NCBI GenBank assembly: GCA_035771165.1
Contig: JAWNZC010000372.1
Span: forward strand, 400,001-464,000
Direction of reading: 5' to 3'
Source of the DNA: Paragorgia papillata
Taxonomy: Eukaryota > Cnidaria > Anthozoa > Scleralcyonacea > Coralliidae
DNA length: 64,000 nucleotides
Below, one piece after another: positions 55,840-64,000 of this stretch (position 1 is its first letter; each line of letters begins with the position of its first letter). The notes beneath the pieces are model-generated. The model worked only from the letters and a program-made list of their open reading frames with translations. It made no database searches and was not told the DNA's origin. A program made the translations under genes and the position numbers.

Positions 55840-56545
55840 TTAGTTAAGATCCTACATAGGATCTTAACTAAATCCTATAAGATCCTAAATAGGATCCTAT
55901 TTAGGATTATATGTAAGATCCTATAAGATCTTATAAGATCTTATTAAGATCCTGTAAGATCTTATTTAAGATCTTACAGGATCCTACAAGATCTGTCTAA
56001 GATCCTGTAAGATCCTACAGATCCTATAGGATCTTATGTAAGATCTTAAACTTCCCTATCCGATCCTGATCGTTCCTATAGGATCTTAAACTTTCTTATA
56101 GGATCTTGTATAGGATCTTAAACTTTCTTATAGGATCTTGTATAGGATCTTAAACTTTCTTATAGGATCTTGTATAGGATCTTAAACTTTCTTATAGGAT
56201 CTTGTATAGGATCTTAAACTTTCTTATAGGATCTTGTATAGGATCTTAAACTTTCTTATAGGATCCGGTACAGGATCTTAAATTTTCTTATAGGATCGTG
56301 TATAGTATCTTAAACTTTCTTATAGGATCTTGTATAGGATCTTAAACTTTCTTATAGGAACTTGTACAGGATCTTAAACTTTCTTATAGGATCTTGTACA
56401 GGATCTTAAACATTCTTATAGGATTTTGTATAGTATCTTAAATGTTCTTATAGGATCTTGTATAGGATCTTAAACTTTCTTGTAGGATCTTGTATAGGAT
56501 CTTGAACTTTCCTATAGGATCGTATACAGGATCTTGGCTAATTCA
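55840..56545. repeat. Satellite, 32-bp period, GGATCTT-rich
   Basis: From about 56060 to 56540 roughly 14 units of GGATCTTAAACTTTCTTATA followed by GGATCTTGTATA repeat every 32 bases with few changes. The left third (55840-56060) is a less regular mix of AAGATCCTATAGGATC-type palindromes that probably gave rise to the array. Confidence 0.95.
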
Positions 56546-57144
56546 TTCGCGATAGTCTGAAGATCTTTGGAAATTACTTATAATATTATGCAGTCTAGAT
56601 TAAAATAACTGCATATACATCACAGTAAGTTTTTCCAACAGCTACTGTACTGCATAACTTGGCCTCATTTAATGTTTATACATGATCGTGCAGCAATAAT
56701 AAAGTATAATTGCATAATTTTCCTGATTTTATTTGATACAGTAAATACCATACAACAACATTGAACAATTGCCATTTGACAACTAACATTAAAACAGTGG
56801 TAGCTATATGTGAAACAGCTGTATAATTAGACCAGAACAAATAATTATAGATAAATTGTAGCCTTAAAAATGTTTAAAAAATGTTTAAAAAGGGAAACCC
56901 AAGGCATACAGTTTAAAAACCAAACAAAAATCATGGATTAACAGATCTCATCTCACTCAATTTCTTTAACTTTTGGGCTATTATTAACCACTAAAGCAGC
57001 CGACCTTTTCCGATACGATTTTAGCTTATCCAAGCACTTTTGATTTAAACTTTGTCATATCGAAGTCTTTGCTTATTGCCATGGACTTTTGTTTTACTAG
57101 TTCCAGGCCTCGCTATTGTTGATTTGCGAGGTGAAATATTAAAG

Positions 57145-57861
57145 ATGGCCGACCGTCCGAGGAGGCAAGTTAAGGCACCGGAGCGATTTTCTTGTAATTT
57201 TTCGACAGTATCTAGGATCAAAGATACCACAAATGCAAAAAAGGACAGAAAGCTATTATATGATATCGAGGTGGTAGAGGTGGACCGCGAAGAGAAGCGA
57301 GTGAAAATTCACTACGTCGGGTACAGTGAACAATATGACGAATGGCGGCCATATGGCAATGAAGAGCAGTATTTCCCTTTCATTCGAAGCGAAAAGTTGG
57401 CTATTCCTACTCCCGAATCATTGGAAGATCGAAAACAAGCTTTCCATGGCCATCTATACCGGGAAATAAAGAAAAAACTGTGGTCATGGCATCGTGAAGA
57501 CCCTGATTTTTGTGTTGATCTGAACACAGATCAAGATGTGTTTGAAGCTGGCTTAGGAAGTGTGGTTCCTGGTCGTTTGTATAGGGGGGAAATGGTATAC
57601 AACCCGAGAAATAATAGACTGCTAGACTCTATTCTCGGCCAGAAATGGGATGAGAGGATTTTAAATCAAAACAGTGATTTTGCTTATGTCATTGGGGGTA
57701 CCATTAGGTATTGGCTAGGACAGAGGAGCCCAATTGTTGAATTCAAATATGTCGGAGGCCAACTTATCAAATCTGAAATTGAAAACAATTATTTTGTGAA
57801 TTTTCAATTTTTTCGGGGTGATGGGAACAAACAACTACAAGGAGAAAGATTAATAAAATAA
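57145..57861 (+). CDS. Tudor-knot/chromo-like domain protein, 238 aa
   Basis: A single open frame from ATG 57145 (MADRPRRQVKAPERFSCNF) to TAA. Upstream in-frame codons exist, but the MADRPRR start follows AAAG and fits best. Residues of about 40-85 form a Tudor-knot/chromo-like barrel: LLYDIEVVEVDREEKRVKIH, YVGYSEQYDEWRPYGNEEQY. Such domains bind modified histones or nucleic acid. The rest (HLYREIKKKLWSWHREDPD, GRLYRGEMVYNP) has no known role to me. It is intronless and tail to tail with the zinc-knuckle gene at 58725-60459, 0.86 kb away. I recall the same MADRPRR-type protein as a repeated gene in cnidarians, so it may be the accessory protein of a two-gene mobile element. Confidence 0.75.
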   Translation: MADRPRRQVKAPERFSCNFSTVSRIKDTTNAKKDRKLLYDIEVVEVDREEKRVKIHYVGYSEQYDEWRPYGNEEQYFPFIRSEKLAIPTPESLEDRKQAFHGHLYREIKKKLWSWHREDPDFCVDLNTDQDVFEAGLGSVVPGRLYRGEMVYNPRNNRLLDSILGQKWDERILNQNSDFAYVIGGTIRYWLGQRSPIVEFKYVGGQLIKSEIENNYFVNFQFFRGDGNKQLQGERLIK

Positions 57862-58724
57862 ATTCCGGGCACTATTTATAAAGCTGATGTCACCATCGAA
57901 AACTCTATGTCATTAATATTTGACCTATTTCCTGTTAAATACCAGAACTATGAATGTGTAGCAATATGTGAACCATTTTTTTTTTGTTTGAAATTGTTTA
58001 TGAATGAATAATTTAATAGTGTGGACTGTTACAAGAGGTGGCATGCTTTGACATTTTTTTGTTATTAGGGACTAATTCAGGGGCATAGGAAGTGGGGGAT
58101 GAGAGCAGTCCCACAAATATTTGTGCAATATGCTGAGAATGGCCTCAGAAAGTCCTCGGGAAGAACTATAACTTTGTATTAGTATTTGGACTATTTCCTG
58201 TCACAAGGAAGAATACTAAATGAGCAAAAAAAATATGAACCAATTTTTCCTAATTTCAGGGGCATAGGAGCAGGGGAAGGGGTGCAATGTTGGCCGGAAA
58301 TATTTTTTACTAGGCTAGCCCAACTCCCATTTTTACAGCCTCTACCAAGGCTACCATAAATATGATGTAAGAGGCACAACTTATGCACACGCTCATACAT
58401 GTGTATATTTAATTTATGTATAAAAACAACATAAGCAGATTAATAATATAAAATTATGTGTATAATTTATGTATAAAAACATGTATAAAAACATGTATAA
58501 AATATATATATGTAAATATAAATAATATATATAAATAATAAATAAATATAGATAAAAACCCACACATCCTAGCTGTATTCATAACAATCTGATTTTTATC
58601 TTTTTATCTAGTTTTATATGTAAAGATATATATGTATAAAATATGCATAATTTATGTATAAAAACAACATGAGCAGAATAATTGCTGGCAACGGCCATCA
58701 TTTTAACTGCATGTCCAAATGAAC
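57862..58724. other. Spacer between convergent genes
   Basis: AT-rich, with ATATATATGTAAATATAAATAAT-type stretches, TATGTATAAAAAC repeats near 58455-58500 and a pair of GGGGCATAGGA blocks (58080 and 58260). No coding exon is seen. Confidence 0.5.
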
Positions 58725-60459
58725 CTAATTTAAAGTACACTCTGCCTGCCATCTGCCGTTCTCCTTCACCAGATGTGTACAACACATTGGCACAAGGCAA
58801 AACTTACACTTGGCTGTGCAAGTCTTGATCATATGTCCATGTAGTAGACAGTTCCTGCACTTGTAGCTTTTTTTAATTCTTTCACACCCAACACCTTCCA
58901 AAAACTGTATGCGGCTTCTCTTAAGAAACAGTTGTTCCAATGCATTTGTTCCATGGTGGTTTGTGGATCTAAAATAATCCTTTGAGCATCTGTCATTGTA
59001 CTTTTCCATTCCTTGCTGGGTGAAGTATTCAATGTTAGAATACAATGCCAGAAACTCAGGAACATGGTAACAAAAAGCATGCATATATGGCGTCACGTCC
59101 TTTCCCTGATACACTTTTAGAAATTTCTAAAGCCATGTTTTGATTTTATCTTTGATGCGAAGAACACTGTCTTGTGATGTGTAATCACATTTCAGATCAT
59201 TAATGATGTGAATAAACTCATCCCATATAACTTGAATGTCTTTAGCATTTTGTGCTTTCGGTAACAGAGCAGATAAATTAATGTTCTGAAACAGTTTCAG
59301 TTTTTCCGGGCCGACAAGATCCCTGTAATCCAATTTTTTAGTGTCTTTGTTTACACGGAAATGGAAGTTTATACCTAAACTCTTCAAAAAATCTTCATAT
59401 GCAGCCATGTGTTTATATTTGTCTCTGACAAACCCTTCAGAAAATGACTTTTTCTTTTCAATTGCATCGGATCTTCTCAGTTCTCTTATGAACAAGTCAA
59501 TTAATATATCTGAAATTCGAAGAAAAAGATGTAAAGAGTCGATGATCACGTGATCCATTGGTATAAAATGGAATAACGGCTTTGCTTTGCAGTTGAATTG
59601 CTTTTTTGCTGCATGTGATGAGATATTTTCAATAGTTCGTGTAATTGACCACTGTTTATTTGTGTCCCATCGCTCTGTCTTTGGGCATTTACACCATATA
59701 CAGGCATAATTTTTTTTCATCCCATACATTTTTGGAACATCATTAGCTTTCATGGCAATTTCATGCCATGCTTCGTTGGAAATGTTGAATTTGTCTTTCA
59801 AATACAACCACATGTTTACATTGTCCATGTCATTGTCAGATAGTTCTTGTGGTTCAGTTTCTGTAAATGCTAATTCTTCATCACCAATAAGGTCAAACAC
59901 TTCATACTCATTAGTTTCCGCATTAAGGACCTCCACTTTTGTTGCAATGAAATCATACAAGCCGAGAAAATCCAATGTCGTTTGACACTCCTCTTTAAGT
60001 TGCCCTCTGATTTTTTTTTGTTGCTTTCCCGAGTTATAGTCATTAAATTTCTTGTTGTTGGCCGGACCTCTTCCCTTCTTTTTCATCTGTTCTTTGGCAA
60101 CTTTTTTGGCTAGACGTTTAAACTTCTTCTTGTAATACGGCACTTAACTTTTGTTCTACTCGTAATCTTTTCACAGTTTCCTGCATCAATGATTCACTAA
60201 TTTTCCGTTTCCCAATCCTCAATGTCTCATTCTCATTCTCATCCTTCAAATTAAGTTTGTCAACTTCATGATAGTAAATCTTAAAACGGTAAGGATCACC
60301 AGTGTTCCACTTCCCCAACAGCAGTTTCAAACACTTTCCTCCCAATCGGTTTGCTTTTAAATAAGCTTTGTTAAGAAGGTAAAGCTTCTGGCGGAAAGCA
60401 TGTACATGAAAACGACGGCATATCGCTCGTTGAAGAGTTTTCTGTAGACTCTTCCCCAA
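58725..60459 (-). pseudogene. Large transposase-like protein with C-terminal CCHC zinc knuckle
   Basis: From ATG 60459: MGKSLQKTLQRAICRRFHVH, a coiled region, a frameshift near 60130, then YYKKKFKRLAKKVAKEQMKK, LKEECQTTLDFLGLYDFI, NVNMWLYLKDKFNISNEAW, NYACIWCKCPKTERW, PMDHVIIDSLHLFLRISDIL, DAIEKKKSFSEGFVRDKYKH, YRDLVGPEKLKLFQNI, an in-frame TAG at 59127-59129, and VYQGKDVTPYMHAFCYHVPE, QQGMEKYNDRCSKDYFRSTN and CRNCLLHGHMIKTC (CX2CX4HX4C) with CKFCLVPMCC. Zinc knuckles bind single-stranded nucleic acid. I recall full-length relatives with about 150-200 more residues between MYGMK and NYACIW, including an RNase-H-like DGT motif, so this copy seems internally deleted in frame. Two lesions make it a pseudogene. 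The chromo-like gene at 57145 is its likely partner. Confidence 0.7.
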
Positions 60460-60931
60460 CGGCCTTTACGTTGCAAACACAAACCAGTATCGCAAATATG
60501 TATAGGAGAAGCATACAAAAACCCGAACTTTAAATTTTTCAAAAAACAGCAATTTTGGTACCAAACGAATGGAAATTCTTTCAAGATTTTATGTGCTTGT
60601 GCATTTTCAATCTGCGCATGCGTTTCCGATTTGTGGCGCCGAGACCCGAGCGTGATCGCCAAATTAGTTTATTGCGTAATAGTACGTATCTCTGCCCAAC
60701 CTTTTTCAAGCACCTTTTCTCCATATTTCATCTTTATGCATTCTATCAATAATTAAAACAAATGACTGAATTAGCTTACAATGTTTATGATTCAATTACC
60801 CTTTTCATCGGTAAATTGTTAACTTCTGTAACTCTAATTCTGATTGGCCAGACAGAACATTGGATTGTGCTACGTTGGCTATATATTCATGAGAGCGGGG
60901 ACCCTACTGAGAGGTAAATTATAACAAAAAC

Positions 60932-63919
60932 CTAGTTCAACATACTTTTCAACAAATTTACTTTATCTTGGTCAAGTGGTTTCTTTTTTCCGCTAGAATT
61001 ATCTTTGGGTTCCACAGAACCATCATTTCGTTATCAGTAAAAAGATGTGACAGCAATGATGTTGCATAGAGGGTCGGTTTCTTACTTCTGGCTGGCACAT
61101 CAGTCAAGAGATTAATGCCATTGATAACCTTCAGTGTAAAAAGCAAAGGATTTATGTCATTGATAAGTTTTAAGGTAAAAACAATTTAAATGTGTGTTTT
61201 AATTTTGACGGTTTCCGTTTTAAATGTTTTGTTGTTTACACACCAGCTGAAATTACAGAGCCAACTGACCTTTGTCTCATCCGCTAGAACACATTTAAGC
61301 AATGATTAAAGTGAGTTCGTTAAGATTTTCACAGGCTTTATAGCCAGCATATTGCTGTTTGAAAATGGTCAAACAGTTTAAAAAAATGCAGGAACCGAAC
61401 GAAGTTTCAAATCGAATGAAGTATCACAGTGATACGTGCGTTACTTCGTTATTTTAGTCTGCTCTTTGATTGCTGCCTGCTGGTGTTCGTTTCTGCTTTA
61501 CTTATACCTTTCTGATCGATCAGCACTTTTCTCTTTATACGACTTCTTAAGTGCATGTTAGCGAATATAGTCAATATATCGTTAGTCACCACGAGTATTG
61601 CTGAATTGAGTATTGCTATAACTTCGCATGTACATGCAGTTTACTCAGTGTCGCAATTATAGCAGTGAGATAATGAGTATTGTTATAAAATACAGTAGTT
61701 GGGGACAAAATAATAGGGTTTTCCCAATCTTCCTTATATACCGTTCCACCAGCTAATGTGACAATTATACAGGTTAAATTTCTTTGTTGGATTTGCAAGA
61801 TTGTTTCTTGAACAGAGGCTCAGAGCATGTCAGTTTGGTAGAACATTTTACGAGATATAGTACTGTAGCTCTCCAATTTTAGTAATTCATACAAATTACA
61901 TACTGTGTAGGATATATTCCCTTGGCGAGTAAAATCATCTGACGTTAGCCAGAGTAAAATACTAAAGGGTCACCATGGCAGTGAAAGGGTTAAATTAAGG
62001 TACATGACTGTAAACATGGACAGTAGATATTTGTTTACCTCGACTTGTGAAGTTACTCCTGGTGAACTAGTTTCTCCACTAAGCAATTTTGTTTTTTTAA
62101 TTGGAGTACATAGCTCATACTTAAAAGCATGATCAGATCTTTTTAATGACTGCTCCAACATATTTTGAATGCTGTCCAATTTCACAGAGAACTCTTCTAA
62201 AACCACTTTAATTTCCTGGAATTCCTGGTTTTTCTTTGGGACCTTGTTAATACATGTAAACAATATAAAACATTTGTAACAATTTTATTATACCGGTAAC
62301 TATATTTGCTCATAATATTAGTGCATAATTGGTCATGTTGTTAGGCAGAAACTGATATATGTACAGTACAGCGGTAAATGAGGCAATAGCCACAAGAGCT
62401 TGTAAATGTAATGCAGAACAGAAGTTTTAATAATCAGTTTTGACATGTTCACAGTCACAAATCCTAATAGCATGAAAGGGGAGAAGAGACTACCCCATGT
62501 GAATTGGACAGAAGTTTGACCTACATATGGCAAGTTCATCACAAGAATTGGACTCAAAATGTGACCTAGCTTGATCGAAAGTTTTGTCTTCTAACTCTTC
62601 TTCATGCAGTTACAATATTCATTATACCAGCTGTATGACTAAAAAAATAATATATATAAATAATATAAATAATTTTAGATGGCTGTGTGAACTACTCAGC
62701 CTATACTAGTCTTACAGTGTAGCTTAAATGCACTCCATGTTTAAGACTTAAGTCACATTGTGTTTAAAACCTGTCAAATTGTTAACCCATTATAGCCCAG
62801 GAGGTCTCCAATTGACGAGTAAAATCATCTGGAGTTAGCCAGTCACATCCAGTATTCTATGTGATCCTTAACTTCAACCACTAGCTGCGCTGTTAATATT
62901 GACATGCTGGTCTGTGTAATCTGCATTTTGTTTACCTCAAGAGCTTTTCCAAGCATTAACTGCCCTACTCTTTTGGCCTCATGGGCAACAATTTTACCTG
63001 CAAGAGACAAATTTGTTTAAACTGTTCAACCCTATCTAGAACTCTAAACCTAACTCGAAATCAGTCACAACTGCGAAATTCGCCTTTGATTTCTTTCATG
63101 GCAGATGATCAGATGCGGTTTTTCAAGTCAGTTTTAATCACGACAGAGTTCGGCGACGATTTATAGAACGACGAAGATGCTAAAAAGCGAATGTCCGATT
63201 GTTTATTTGCATTATAAAAACCGTTTGTGTAAAGATGTCCATAAGAAAATATTGCACCTTGTTTCAGTTCACGAAGCTCACTGAATTATAAGTGATGTCT
63301 TTGCTGCATTTCAAACATCTTAGATTTATCGTTCACTGACTCTGCTAGCGTAAATTATGCACGTCACAGACATAGCAAGTCACTCACGCGTCCAGCCGTT
63401 CGTAGAGGGCGGGTAAAGTCCCGTGAGTCGAGATAAGGTTGGGAATCGAGCCTAGTTTCGGCCATGAAAAGCTGAAAACCGCTTCCAATCGTTTATAATC
63501 CTTTATTATGATGTTTTCCCGAGCTGTTTAGTTTGCCCCGAGCGGAAAATACTACATCACATTGACCTAAAGCAGGTTTAGTCCTGCTTTAGGTAAATGT
63601 GATTTAATGCCTTCTTGCAAACTGGTAAACAACTCCAAATATGGAAACTGACTAAATATTTAAAAAATTGTCCTTAATTTTCACCAATTTGTGGTACTAG
63701 TATTTGACAAAACAATTATTTATTTTGTTCGTGGACTATATAGTGGTGAATATTTACCTCTACGCTTTGCATCTTGGCAAATATCCACCAATAAAAGAAC
63801 AATTCGTATTACCAACTCACTGGAATCGTCTTTGGGCTTGGGTTCTTCACAATCAAAATCATCATAAATATTGTTATCTCCATCATCAAAACTTAACGAG
63901 CGTTTCCTTTTGCCAGATC
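60932..63919 (-). CDS. BEN-domain protein, C-terminal part (4 exons)
   Basis: BEN domains bind DNA and are found in chromatin repressors and in some virus and transposon proteins. Exons 63758-63919, 62936-62997, 62039-62242 and 60932-61128 join in phase. The product runs GSGKRKRSLSFDDGDNN, an acidic stretch, LVIRIVLLLVDICQDAKRRG, KIVAHEAKRVGQLMLGKALE, a coiled-coil-like FQEIKVVLEEFSVKLDSIQN and SSPGVTSQVE, and then the BEN core NLLTDVPARSKKPTLYATSL, LLSHLFTDNE. A one-base shift near 61035 leads to SGKKKPLDQDKVNLLKSMLN and a TAG at 60932-60934, which looks like the true end. Either this copy is damaged or a base is wrong in the assembly. The 5' exons are beyond the window. Confidence 0.7.
61915..61995. 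repeat. Dispersed GAGTAAAAT-type repeat in BEN-gene intron
   Basis: TTGGCGAGTAAAATCATCTG, ACGTTAGCCAGAGTAAAATA and a closing GTGAAAGGGTTAA. Confidence 0.75.
62785..62850. repeat. Dispersed GAGTAAAAT-type repeat in BEN-gene intron, second copy
   Basis: AACCCATTATAGCCCAGGAG, then TTGACGAGTAAAATCATCTG and GAGTTAGCCAG. Confidence 0.75.
63557..63601. repeat. Short perfect hairpin
   Basis: CACATTGACCTAAAGCAGG and its near-complement CCTGCTTTAGGTAAATGTG are separated by six bases (TTTAGT). No T-run or gene end is associated. The rest of 63165-63757 holds nothing I can name. Confidence 0.7.
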
Positions 63920-64000
63920 CTATCAACGATAATTAATAATGGTCAGCCAACTTTGTAAAAGTACTGAAAGGTGAAAGGGTTGGCGATGCCAATGTAAAGC

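Noticed and set aside
57052..57144. Upstream extension of the chromo-like protein
   Set aside because: The frame is open, but the predicted MSYRSLCLLPW stretch is unlike the rest, and the MADRPRR start fits relatives I recall.

Overview
The window is animal (metazoan) nuclear DNA, AT-rich and gene-poor. Genes are broken by GT-AG introns, only one ordinary cellular gene is recognised with certainty, and most of the rest is mobile DNA. A dispersed repeat carrying a GAGTAAAATCATCTGG core, ALP1/Harbinger and Myb/SANT element genes, a Crypton-type recombinase and lineage-expanded SAMD3-like and BEN genes suggest a marine invertebrate, most likely a cnidarian. This is inference; no species is named.

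Layout. (1) 1-10718: the 3' part of the ribosome-biogenesis gene TSR1 (+), seven exons from 3512 to 10718, with introns full of foldback elements and long tetranucleotide tracts. (2) 11-17 kb: a decayed Harbinger/ALP1-like transposase (+), a solo LTR nested in a foldback element, a TTAA-flanked MITE, a broken Myb/SANT-like gene (-) and a short tandem repeat. (3) 17285-43247: the main find, a 26-kb DNA transposon with ~130-bp inverted terminal repeats and an 8-bp target duplication (7 of 8 identical). It carries two convergent multi-exon genes: a Ulp1/SENP-like cysteine protease (+, from the left end) and a Kyakuja-Dileera-Zisupton (KDZ)-like DDE transposase (-, from the right end). Each terminal repeat contains a TATA box and the start codon of the inward-facing gene. 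The element lies in an intron of a minus-strand gene whose flanking exons (43316-43391 and 16811-17013) still join in phase. (4) 43.6-53.6 kb, all minus strand: a Crypton tyrosine recombinase, the C-terminal part of a cysteine-rich protein, a five-exon SAMD3-like gene and a transposase-like gene in fragments. (5) 55.8-56.5 kb: a 32-bp-period satellite. (6) 57.1-60.5 kb: another convergent pair, a small Tudor-knot/chromo protein (+) and a large protein ending in a CCHC zinc knuckle (-), probably parts of one mobile element. (7) 60.9-63.9 kb: the 3' part of a BEN-domain gene (-).

In the KDZ-like element the transposase would cut and join at the terminal repeats. The protease would be a partner acting on SUMO-like conjugates or on an element protein. 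This copy looks dead: the protease gene has in-frame stops and a frameshift, the transposase gene has a mutated splice donor and has lost coding sequence next to an AATTA-type repeat, and several younger elements sit inside its introns. All family assignments come from motif recognition by eye, not from searches.
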